A DNA stretch of 5,313 nt from Acidimicrobiia bacterium (GTDB lineage Bacteria > Actinomycetota > Acidimicrobiia > Spongiisociales > ZC4RG35). The notes under the pieces were generated by a model. It had not been told where the DNA came from, searched no databases, and saw only the letters and a list, made by a program, of their open reading frames with translations. The DNA lies in the NCBI GenBank assembly GCA_009377735.1, contig WHTL01000283.1, positions 1 through 5,313 on the forward strand. The letters run 5' to 3'. Below are positions 1 through 5,313 of this stretch, piece after piece; position 1 is the first letter of the stretch, and each line of letters starts with the position of its first letter. The position numbers and the translations under genes were made by a program.

Positions 1-285
1 CTCAAACTCCTTCTCCCGGTAGCATCGACTGGACTATCCATAACGCTGCAGATGGTGATGGGATGGTCGGCCCTTATTTGGGCACCATCACTCGTCAGGA
101 CTCTGGGTTGGGGCCCAATGGTGCTGATCCTGGTCGGCGGGCTGGCCTATTCGGTGGGTGTGGTCATCTTCACCACCAAGCGACCACGATTGTTCCCGCG
201 GGTATTCTCCTACCACGAGGTATTCCACATCCTGGTGATCGCGGGTAGCGCCTTCCACTACGTGGCTGTGGCGACCCTGATCTAG
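1..285 (+). CDS. trhA: Hemolysin III family (TrhA, PAQR-like) membrane protein, C-terminal part
   Basis: The reading frame is open from base 1 and ends at TAG 283-285, giving the last 94 residues; the start lies upstream of the window. Family members are usually a little over 200 residues with seven membrane helices, so more than half is missing. Visible are hydrophobic segments at about residues 12-29, 38-57 and 76-93, the Gly/Tyr-rich GGLAYSVG stretch (46-53), a K-R-P turn (60-62), and the hallmark YHEVFH motif (71-76) with a third histidine at 86. In the PAQR superfamily such HxxxH histidines bind a metal in the last helix. The protein sits in the cytoplasmic membrane; bacterial members are linked to membrane homeostasis, and the hemolysin name is historical. 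Internal Met codons (18, 20) are not the start, because homology-like sequence continues upstream of them. It is convergent with the transporter operon and probably functionally unrelated to it. Confidence 0.87.
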   Translation, partial: LKLLLPVASTGLSITLQMVMGWSALIWAPSLVRTLGWGPMVLILVGGLAYSVGVVIFTTKRPRLFPRVFSYHEVFHILVIAGSAFHYVAVATLI

Positions 286-298
286 CTGTTCCCCCTCT

Positions 299-347
299 GA
301 ACTTTGGGCGGAGATATTCGTGGGGCGATGTCCTCCACCCTGGGTTC
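299..347 (+). other. Imperfect stem-loop in repeat copy 1
   Basis: The arm GAACTTTGGGCGGAG (299-313) faces CTCCACCCTGGGTTC (333-347) around a 19-nt loop. By hand this gives 11 Watson-Crick pairs, two G-U wobbles (303-343, 304-342) and two single mismatches (305/341, 309/337). The wobbles become A/C mismatches in the opposite strand, so the fold favours RNA read in the trhA direction. There is no T-tract after it, so a canonical rho-independent terminator is not supported; a 3'-end stabilising or weak terminating hairpin for trhA is possible. Confidence 0.55.
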
Positions 348-359
348 AGGTTACTGGTC

Positions 360-408
360 GAACTTTGGGCGGAGATATCCGTGGGGCGATGTCCTCCACC
401 CCGGGTTC
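360..408 (+). other. Imperfect stem-loop in repeat copy 2
   Basis: This is the same fold as in copy 1: arm 360-374 faces 394-408 around a 19-nt loop. The two bases that differ from copy 1 within this span (379 in the loop, 402 at the T/C mismatch) are both unpaired, so all paired bases are the same in both copies. It is also the first structure met by transcription leaving oppF on the minus strand, although pairing there is weaker because the two wobbles are lost. No T-tract is seen on either side. Confidence 0.5.
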
Positions 409-426
409 AGATTATCGGTGACAGGG

Positions 427-1440
427 CTAGAGACTGACGTCCTCGCGTTCCGCGGCGAAGTGGCAGGCGGCCGGATGGGTCCGCTGCCCGTTCTCGTCGG
501 TGAGGTCGGGATACTCCACCTCGCATATCTCGCCAGCTTTCCAGCATCGGGTCCGGAAGTGACATCCGCTGGGTGGGTTGGCGGGTGAGGGCACATCTCC
601 CTCGAGCAGGATGGTGTGGCGCTTTCCCCTGGTCTGGGGGTCGGGGACCGGGACCGCCGAGAGCAGGGCCTGGGTGTATGGGTGAAGAGCGTGTCCGTAG
701 ATCTGGTCCTCGTCGCCGATCTCCACGATACGACCGAGGTACATGACAGCCACCCTGTCACTGATGTGGCGCACCACCGACAGGTCGTGGGCGATGAAGA
801 CATAGGACAGGTTGAACTCATCCTGGATGTCCTCCAGCAGGTTGAGGACCTGCGCCTGGACGGAGACATCGAGAGCCGACACCGGTTCGTCGGCGATGAT
901 CACCGACGGACGCAGGGCGAGGGCACGAGCAATACCGATTCGTTGTCGCTGACCACCCGAGAACTGGTGGGGATAGCGGTTTTCGTACTCTGCCCGGAGA
1001 CCAACCCTGTCGAGCAGCTCGCGAACCCGTCGGCGCCTCTCCTGCTTGCCGGACACCGACCCGCGATGGATGTCGTACGCCTCCCCGATGATGTTGCCGA
1101 CCGTCATCCGGGGATTGAGCGAGGCATAGGGATCCTGGAAGATGATCTGCACGTCACGCCGCAGCTTGCGCAGCTCCGACGCACCCATTGCGAATATGTC
1201 GCGACCCTCGTAGAACGCGGACCCTCCACTGGGTTCGAGGAGCCGCAGAAGAGTCCTCGAGAGGGTCGACTTGCCACATCCGGACTCCCCCACAAGACCC
1301 AGAGTCTCCCCGCGGTGGAGGTCGAAGGTGACACCATCGACGGCTTTGGTTTGACCGACAATTCTCTTGAAGACAATCCCTCTCCGGATGGGGAAATACT
1401 TTTTGATGTTCTCAGCCCGCAGGATCACATCTTCAGTCAC
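427..1440 (-). CDS. oppF: Peptide-type ABC transporter ATP-binding protein (OppF/DppF-like)
   Basis: This 337-residue cytoplasmic ATPase hydrolyses ATP, probably paired with OppD, to drive solute import. The start is GTG at 1440-1438 (VTEDVILRAENIKKYF), with AGAGGAG 10 bases upstream; an open extension to 1635 lies inside oppD and is not homologous. Motifs: Walker A GESGCGKST (51-59), Q-loop Gln102 in FQDPYASLNP, signature SGGQRQR (161-167), Walker B VIIADEP (180-186), D-loop SALD (188-191), switch His218. The N-terminal KKYFPIRRGIV and 'KAVDGV' entry are typical of the F subunit, as is PYASLNPRMTV. The C-terminal oligopeptide-transporter domain carries Cys293, Cys299, Cys306 and Cys326, the pattern that binds a 4Fe-4S cluster in characterised Dpp/Opp ATPases. 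It overlaps the oppD stop by 8 bp and is the last gene of the operon. Whether the solute is di-, oligopeptide or another compound cannot be told from the ATPase. Confidence 0.95.
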   Translation of the reverse strand: MTEDVILRAENIKKYFPIRRGIVFKRIVGQTKAVDGVTFDLHRGETLGLVGESGCGKSTLSRTLLRLLEPSGGSAFYEGRDIFAMGASELRKLRRDVQIIFQDPYASLNPRMTVGNIIGEAYDIHRGSVSGKQERRRRVRELLDRVGLRAEYENRYPHQFSGGQRQRIGIARALALRPSVIIADEPVSALDVSVQAQVLNLLEDIQDEFNLSYVFIAHDLSVVRHISDRVAVMYLGRIVEIGDEDQIYGHALHPYTQALLSAVPVPDPQTRGKRHTILLEGDVPSPANPPSGCHFRTRCWKAGEICEVEYPDLTDENGQRTHPAACHFAAEREDVSL

Positions 1441-2473
1441 GGATGAACAACTCCTCTGCAAAGTGGCAGGCGCTGTATCGGTTGGGAGCAACCTCCCGGA
1501 AGGGTGGCGGCTCCTCCAGACAGATATCCTGGGCATAAGGGCATCTCGGGTTGAAGGAACACCCCGGTGGAATGGCCGATAGGTCGGGGGGTTGGCCGAT
1601 GATGGGTTGCAGTCGGGTGCCCTTCTGGTCGGCACGGGGAATGGAGTGCATCAGCCCCTCGGTGTATGGGTGGTAGGGCCGCTCGTACAGGGAGAAGATG
1701 TCGGCCTGCTCCACCTCCTTACCCGCATACATCACGACGACGCGGTCGGCGACGTCGGCGACGACACCGAGATCGTGGGTGATGAGGATCATCCCCATTT
1801 GGAACTCATCCTGGAGCTCTGCCAGCAACTCCATCACCTGTGCTTGGACCGTTACATCGAGAGCAGTAGTCGGCTCGTCGGCGATGACCACGTCTGGGTC
1901 GAGAGCCAGCGACATGGCGATCATCGCCCTCTGCCGCATCCCCCCAGAGAATTCGTGGGGGTAGTTGTCGAATCGATCACCCGCGCTGGGAATTCCCACC
2001 TGTGTGAGGATCTCGACCGCCTTCTCCTTGGCATCGGATTTGGAGATGCCCCGCACCCTGAGCATTTCAGAGATCTGCCAGCCGACCGTGTAGACCGGAT
2101 TCAGTGCTGTCAGAGCATCCTGGAAAATGAGAGACATCTGAGAGCCCCTCACCCGACGGCGCTCCTTCTCCTTGAGATCGAAGAGGTTCACACCCTTGAG
2201 ACGGACGGACCCAGCTGTGACGAACCCGGGGGGGCTGTCGACGATGCCCATAACCGCCTGGGCGCTCACCGACTTACCGGAACCCGACTCGCCAAGGATG
2301 GCGAGCGTCTCCCCCGCCTGAAGCTCGTAGGACAACCCATTGACGGCCCTGACGACGCCCTTGTCGGTGCGGAACTCGACCGTGAGATCTTCGACGGCGA
2401 GCAACGGTGCGTCGGGATCGGTGGGTCGACCGGCGACAGTCTCGCGATCTCGGGTTCGGGTGGTGGTACTCAT
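1433..2473 (-). CDS. oppD: Peptide-type ABC transporter ATP-binding protein (OppD/DppD-like)
   Basis: This 346-residue ATPase is the partner of OppF. After a polar 24-residue lead, the ABC domain starts at LLAVEDLTVEF. Motifs: Walker A GESGSGKS (61-68), Q-loop Gln118 in FQDALTALNP, signature SGGMRQR (176-182), Walker B VVIADEP (195-201), D-loop TALD (203-206), switch His233 in ITHDLGVV. The SGGM signature and MIAMSLALDPDVVIADEPTTALD are typical of the D subunit. The C-terminal domain (YERPYHPYTEGL onward) has Cys305, Cys311, Cys318 and Cys336, matching the iron-sulfur cysteines of characterised relatives. The ATG at 2473-2471 has a modest GGAG 11 bases upstream, and no better start is apparent. 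The gene follows oppC by 22 bp and ends in TGA overlapping the oppF start. Length is normal for the family and all catalytic residues are present. Confidence 0.95.
   Translation of the reverse strand: MSTTTRTRDRETVAGRPTDPDAPLLAVEDLTVEFRTDKGVVRAVNGLSYELQAGETLAILGESGSGKSVSAQAVMGIVDSPPGFVTAGSVRLKGVNLFDLKEKERRRVRGSQMSLIFQDALTALNPVYTVGWQISEMLRVRGISKSDAKEKAVEILTQVGIPSAGDRFDNYPHEFSGGMRQRAMIAMSLALDPDVVIADEPTTALDVTVQAQVMELLAELQDEFQMGMILITHDLGVVADVADRVVVMYAGKEVEQADIFSLYERPYHPYTEGLMHSIPRADQKGTRLQPIIGQPPDLSAIPPGCSFNPRCPYAQDICLEEPPPFREVAPNRYSACHFAEELFIRD
1451..1457 (-). promoter_or_regulatory. Ribosome binding site deciding the oppF GTG start
   Basis: On the minus strand AGAGGAG sits 10 bases before the GTG at 1440, inside the end of oppD. 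The same heptamer precedes oppB. It supports GTG initiation rather than the in-frame ATG near 1635. Confidence 0.75.
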
Positions 2474-2484
2474 ACGAGAGGGGT

Positions 2485-2488
2485 CTCC
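2485..2488 (-). promoter_or_regulatory. Weak ribosome binding site of oppD
   Basis: GGAG on the minus strand, 11 bases before the ATG at 2473, lies within the 22-bp oppC-oppD gap. It is shorter and more distant than the sites before oppB and oppF, so oppD may depend partly on ribosomes arriving from oppC. Confidence 0.45.
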
Positions 2489-2495
2489 AATCTGC

Positions 2496-3563
2496 TCAAC
2501 GCAGTCTGGGATCTAGGGCGTCACGGAGGGCATCGCCCATGAGGATGAATGCGAACACGGTCATCGAGATGAACAAACCGGGGTACACCAGAAGATGTGG
2601 CGATGACTGCACCCGACGTTGCGCCTCCGACACCATGAGACCCCACGAGATCGCGGGAAGCTGCAACCCAACCCCGAGAAAGCTCAGGGTGGCTTCAACC
2701 TGGATGATCACACCAAGGGTGATGGTGGCGAAGACGAGCACCGGCGCCAGGGAGTTGGGAAGTATGTGCTTGAACATGATCCGCGTCGGTCCCGCACCCA
2801 ACGCCCGGGCCGCTTGGACGTACTCCTGGTTCCTTTCCGATATCACAGACGATCTCACGATTCTCATCATCGAGGCCCAGCCAAAGGCGATGAGAACCGC
2901 CGACACTACCAATGGACCGCGCGTCGGGACGATGTTGAGGAAGGCGATCCCCGCGAGCAACGTCGGTATCACAAACCAGATGTCTGTGAGCCGGGAGAGC
3001 AACGCGTCGGCCCATCTGCCGAAGTAGCCGGCCATGCTTCCCAAGGCGATGGCGATAATGGTCGCCCCGAGGGACACGGTGAGTCCGATCAGGAGTGAGT
3101 TGCGGGCACCATAGATGACCCTGGTGACCTGGTCACGACCCTGGACATCGAGACCGAACCAGTGCTCGGCGCTGGGTGCCTCCGCACTCCTTCCAAGTTC
3201 GGCGTACTGGGGATTCTGCCAGCAGCCCTCCTGACCCTGGGGACAGGTCTGTTCGACGAAGAGCGTGGGGATCGACGAAAAGGTTTGGGGAAAGATGGCC
3301 ATGGCCACGAAGACAATGATGAGCAGAGCAGAAACCACGAAGATGGGCTTCTTTCGTAGAATTCGCCAAGCATCTGCCCAGAGGCTCGACTGCTCCCCGA
3401 TCTCGCCGATCTCGAGGTCGGAAAGCTCCGCCTTCTCAATGGTGTGTTGGTGACGTCGTTCCAGCTCCTCCCTGGTCAATGAGGGGTGGTCGGTACCGTC
3501 CGACACCTCGGTAATGCCGGGCTCTGTACCTGCTTTCGTCTGGTCAGATTCGATGTCAGTCAT
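2496..3563 (-). CDS. oppC: Peptide-type ABC transporter permease (OppC/DppC-like)
   Basis: This 355-residue inner-membrane subunit forms the translocation channel with OppB. A polar, strongly acidic N-terminal region of about 70 residues precedes the first membrane helix (about 73-91). An extracytoplasmic loop (about 92-150) follows, then five more hydrophobic segments near 152-178, 195-212, 215-235, 270-292 and 325-345. The permease EAA motif is at 247-270 (EYVQAARALGAG, then FKHILPN), the loop that docks on the ATPases. FGLDVQGRDQVTRVIYGAR (136-154) and the GDALRDALDPRLR end are family hallmarks. Cys107 and Cys114 in the first outer loop could form a disulfide. It is somewhat longer than the usual ~300 residues because of the N-terminal tail. 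The ATG at 3563 overlaps the oppB stop by 8 bp, with GAGG 7 bases upstream. It could equally be named DppC. Confidence 0.95.
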   Translation of the reverse strand: MTDIESDQTKAGTEPGITEVSDGTDHPSLTREELERRHQHTIEKAELSDLEIGEIGEQSSLWADAWRILRKKPIFVVSALLIIVFVAMAIFPQTFSSIPTLFVEQTCPQGQEGCWQNPQYAELGRSAEAPSAEHWFGLDVQGRDQVTRVIYGARNSLLIGLTVSLGATIIAIALGSMAGYFGRWADALLSRLTDIWFVIPTLLAGIAFLNIVPTRGPLVVSAVLIAFGWASMMRIVRSSVISERNQEYVQAARALGAGPTRIMFKHILPNSLAPVLVFATITLGVIIQVEATLSFLGVGLQLPAISWGLMVSEAQRRVQSSPHLLVYPGLFISMTVFAFILMGDALRDALDPRLR

Positions 3564-4629
3564 AGCGAATCCTCGGATCGAGATAGGCGTACAGAACGTC
3601 CACTATCAGATTGGCGATGAGGAAGATGAGGATGAGGAAGGTGATGATCCCCAGCACCACAGTCCCTTCCTGACCCCTGACGCCGGCAAGTACCTCCTGG
3701 CCCAGCCCGTTGACATTGAAGATCGACTCGGTCACGATGGCGCCGCCCATGAGGTTCCCCAGGTCTATACCCAAGAAGGTCACGACCGGGATGAGGGAGT
3801 TCCGCAACAGGTGCCTGACCACTGTGCGTGCTCGTGTCAGACCCTTTGCTCTTGCAGTGCGAACGAAGTCTGCCCGGGTGTTCTCTATCATGGAGGTCCG
3901 AGTGAGACGGGCGATATAAGCGAGGCTCACCGAACCGAGGACGACGGCGGGAATGAAATAGGCCTTGATAGAGGTCAGGGTGAAAATGGCGGTGTCGGGG
4001 TCTCGCCAGGAAATGTTCAGCCAGCCGTCGCTCAAGCTGAGGAGCCATTCCGGAGGATTGGATTGGAGAAAAACGATGATCAGGATTTGGACACCGAAGC
4101 CAATGACAAAAATCGGTATCGAAATCACCATGATGGTGGAGATCCGAACCAGATTATCGAGGAACGAATCCTTGTTGAGACCGGCGAAAACGCCCGCTAT
4201 CAACCCGAGGACCGCTTCGAAGATAAAGGCATAGATCGCCAAGGTAGCGGTCGTGGGAATGGTGCGACCCAGAATATCGGACACTGGCTGACCCCGGAAG
4301 TTGTCCCCGAAGTTTCCTTGGAGAAGGCCATTGAATGTCCCGGTGGGTGGTTCCACGCCCTCGGCCATCTGCTCCTCGGTGAGCGCACTCTCGTTGGGGT
4401 CATCGTCGGGCATGACACCCAACCACTTGGCATAGCGCACCATGGCGGGGTCATCGAGATCGTACTCATCCGTGAGCTGCGCCAGGACGGCTGGCGCCAT
4501 GGGGCGTTCCCCCGCCAGGGCACGGATGGGGTCACCCGGTATTAGGAACACCATCATGAAAACGATGAGGGTGGCCCCGAAAAAGACGGGTATGAATTGC
4601 AGTATCCGTCGGATCAGGTATCTGCCCAT
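3556..4629 (-). CDS. oppB: Peptide-type ABC transporter permease (OppB/DppB-like)
   Basis: This 357-residue inner-membrane subunit partners OppC. It begins MGRYLIRRILQFIPVFFG, a typical OppB/DppB N-terminus, with helix 1 at about 9-30 ending in the PGDPIRAL motif (31-38). A long extracytoplasmic region (about 40-120) follows, with an acidic stretch DDDPNESALTEEQ (75-87) and the conserved-type GNFGDNF (105-111). Further hydrophobic segments lie near 125-150, 160-190, 222-245, 278-300 and 325-349. The EAA loop is DFVRTARAKGL...RNSLIP (254-281), and ESIFNVNGLG (301-310) and YAYLDPRIRY (347-356) are family marks. It is slightly longer than typical members because of the outer-loop expansion. The ATG at 4629 has AGAGGAG 8 bases upstream, a strong site fitting independent initiation after the 87-bp gap from the binding-protein gene. 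Substrate class cannot be fixed from the permease alone. Confidence 0.95.
   Translation of the reverse strand: MGRYLIRRILQFIPVFFGATLIVFMMVFLIPGDPIRALAGERPMAPAVLAQLTDEYDLDDPAMVRYAKWLGVMPDDDPNESALTEEQMAEGVEPPTGTFNGLLQGNFGDNFRGQPVSDILGRTIPTTATLAIYAFIFEAVLGLIAGVFAGLNKDSFLDNLVRISTIMVISIPIFVIGFGVQILIIVFLQSNPPEWLLSLSDGWLNISWRDPDTAIFTLTSIKAYFIPAVVLGSVSLAYIARLTRTSMIENTRADFVRTARAKGLTRARTVVRHLLRNSLIPVVTFLGIDLGNLMGGAIVTESIFNVNGLGQEVLAGVRGQEGTVVLGIITFLILIFLIANLIVDVLYAYLDPRIRYD
3571..3574 (-). promoter_or_regulatory. Ribosome binding site of oppC inside oppB
   Basis: GAGG on the minus strand lies 7 bases before the ATG at 3563, within the last codons of oppB. It fits re-initiation at the ATGACTGA overlap. 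Confidence 0.55.
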
Positions 4630-4637
4630 ACCGGAGT

Positions 4638-4644
4638 CTCCTCT
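4638..4644 (-). promoter_or_regulatory. Ribosome binding site of oppB
   Basis: AGAGGAG on the minus strand, 8 bases before the ATG at 4629. It is a strong site that confirms the start and lies 23 bases downstream, in the transcribed direction, of the hairpin at 4702-4668. Confidence 0.75.
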
Positions 4645-4667
4645 AACTCGCTTCCGGACGAATTGGT

Positions 4668-4702
4668 GTGCACGAGATGACCGGTTTGGTCATCTCGTGC
4701 AC
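4668..4702 (-). terminator. Perfect 15-bp stem-loop between binding-protein and oppB genes
   Basis: GTGCACGAGATGACC (4668-4682) and its exact reverse complement GGTCATCTCGTGCAC (4688-4702) flank a 5-nt loop. In the operon's RNA the hairpin starts 14 bases after the binding-protein stop. The bases after it (ACCAATTCG on the minus strand) contain no run of T, so full rho-independent termination is not expected. The likely role is a partial terminator or an exonuclease-blocking 3' end for the binding-protein message, a known arrangement in importer operons such as malE-malF. A protein-binding palindrome is the alternative. Confidence 0.6.
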
Positions 4703-4716
4703 GGTAATCACGTTGA

Positions 4717-5313
4717 TCAGCCGTTGACCGTCACCTCGGCGAGGTCAACACGGGTGAACGGATCGATCACCACGTTGCTGACGTTCTCCGAGTGGACTGC
4801 CTGGATCTGACCGAACCACATCGGGATGATGGGCACGTCGGTGGCGAGGAGATCCTCTGCGGCGTTGTAGGCCGCAATGGCATCTTCCTGCGTCTCGGCC
4901 TGATCACCCTGGGCGATGAGGTCGTTGAACTCGGGGTTGTCGTAACCCGTGTAGTTCGACGACGCACCGGTGGCGTGGATCGGGGTCAGGTAGTTCTCGG
5001 CGGATGGGTAATCCATCGCCCAACCGAGACGGAACGGACCCTCGATGGTTCGCTCGTCGAGACGACCGAGGTAGTCGGCGAACTCGAGCGACTCGAACTG
5101 GATCTCTTCGATCCCCAGGTTCTGGCGCCACAGGTTGGCAACAGCCTCCATCCACTCCTCGTGTCCAGCACCGGAGTTGAACCACAAGGTGACCGGACCG
5201 TCGATACCACCAGCCTCATCGAAGAGGGCCTTGGCGGCCTCGGGGTCATAGGTGCATGCCTGACCGCAGGCACCCTCACGATATCCGTCCACCACAGGGC
5301 TGACGAAGGCGTC
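4717..5313 (-). CDS. ABC transporter substrate-binding protein, SBP_bac_5 (OppA/DppA-like) family, C-terminal part
   Basis: The frame is open from the window edge (5313) to TGA 4719-4717, giving the last 198 residues; family members are usually 500-600 residues, so the signal or lipoprotein peptide and most of lobe I are missing. The protein captures the solute outside the membrane and delivers it to OppB/OppC. Recognisable pieces are CTYDPEAAKALFDEAG (20-35, the usual 'YDPekAkaLL' segment), the helix EEWMEAVANLWRQNLGI (51-67), FADYLGRL (77-84), GWAMDYPSAENYLTPI (96-111), the NYTGYDNPEFNDLI segment (118-131) and the DVPIIPMWF end strand (163-171). Cys15 and Cys19 form a CxxxC-type pair that might be a disulfide. 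It is the promoter-proximal gene seen and is separated from oppB by 87 bp containing a strong hairpin. Ligand specificity is not readable: family members bind peptides, but also nickel, sugars or opines. Confidence 0.93.
   Translation of the reverse strand, partial: DAFVSPVVDGYREGACGQACTYDPEAAKALFDEAGGIDGPVTLWFNSGAGHEEWMEAVANLWRQNLGIEEIQFESLEFADYLGRLDERTIEGPFRLGWAMDYPSAENYLTPIHATGASSNYTGYDNPEFNDLIAQGDQAETQEDAIAAYNAAEDLLATDVPIIPMWFGQIQAVHSENVSNVVIDPFTRVDLAEVTVNG

Larger units (their letters stand above)
299..420. repeat. Two tandem copies of a 61-bp unit
   Basis: Copy 1 is 299-359 and copy 2 is 360-420. Aligned without gaps they match at 55 of 61 positions; the first 51 bases differ at only two (T318/C379 and T341/C402) and the other four differences are in the last ten bases. 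The array occupies 122 of the 141 bases between the convergent trhA and oppF genes, beginning 13 bases after the trhA stop and ending 6 bases before the oppF stop. I see no coding sense in it and do not recognise the unit as a named family. It may be a local duplication of a terminator-like hairpin or part of a genome-wide intergenic repeat family. Confidence 0.93.

Noticed and set aside
286..426. Rho-independent terminator for either convergent gene
   Set aside because: Hairpins are present, but no T-tract follows them on either strand, so only a stem-loop call is supported.
304..588. Plus-strand open frame across the tandem repeat (94 codons)
   Set aside because: It is made of the repeat and the complement of the oppF end, with no plausible ribosome site or protein-like character.
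616..1446. Long plus-strand open frame opposite oppF (276 codons)
   Set aside because: It is a mirror of the oppF coding strand, without family-like motifs or a convincing start; oppF has every ATPase motif intact.
1441..1635. Upstream extension of oppF to an ATG at 1635
   Set aside because: The extra 65 residues overlap the OppD iron-sulfur domain in another frame and look non-natural; the GTG at 1440 has a good ribosome site.
1592..2542. Long plus-strand open frame opposite oppD (316 codons)
   Set aside because: It is rich in His/Asp/Leu as expected from the complement of ABC ATPase codons and shows no domain.
3615..3650. Purine-rich GAT/GAG/GAA run on the plus strand
   Set aside because: It is the complement of the last membrane helix of OppB (ILIFLIAN region), so coding explains it.
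3514..4545. Long plus-strand open frame opposite oppB (343 codons), very acidic
   Set aside because: The Glu/Asp runs are the complement of Ile/Leu/Phe membrane-helix codons in oppB; no independent support for a gene.
1..5313. Defence, mobile or otherwise novel system
   Set aside because: No transposase, integrase, nuclease, toxin-antitoxin or phage gene is seen; all five coding regions of the operon form a standard importer and the sixth is a common membrane protein.

Overview
The window looks like an ordinary bacterial chromosome segment with fairly high GC (about 60% by eye, not counted). Protein style suggests an actinobacterium, possibly Acidimicrobiia-like; this is an inference from the binding-protein C-terminus and the gene set, and no rRNA or other phylogenetic marker is present.

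Layout: (1) Bases 1-285, plus strand, hold the last 94 residues of a hemolysin III / TrhA (PAQR-like) membrane protein. (2) Bases 286-426 are a convergent intergenic gap filled almost entirely by two tandem copies of a 61-bp unit (299-359 and 360-420), each able to fold into an imperfect hairpin. (3) From 5313 down to 427, minus strand, runs a peptide-type ABC importer operon in the classical order: substrate-binding protein (C-terminal 198 residues only, 5313-4717), permease OppB (4629-3556), permease OppC (3563-2496), ATPase OppD (2473-1433), ATPase OppF (1440-427).

The genes fit one machine. The extracytoplasmic binding protein delivers a peptide or similar solute to the OppB/OppC membrane channel, and the OppD/OppF ATPase pair powers import. 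Both ATPases have intact nucleotide-binding motifs and the C-terminal four-cysteine region that carries an iron-sulfur cluster in characterised relatives. B/C and D/F each overlap by 8 bp with nearly the same junction sequence (ATGACTGA and GTGACTGA), which suggests translational coupling of each heterodimer pair. C and D are separated by 22 bp. The one larger internal gap (87 bp, binding protein to OppB) contains a perfect 15-bp inverted repeat with a 5-nt loop, probably a hairpin that lets the binding protein be expressed above the transporter subunits. The operon promoter and the binding-protein N-terminus lie beyond base 5313.

I see no RNA genes, CRISPR arrays, insertion sequences, phage genes or clear frameshifts, and no evidence for a previously undescribed system. 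The items most worth a second look are the tandem hairpin repeat at the convergent junction and the strong hairpin behind the binding-protein gene.
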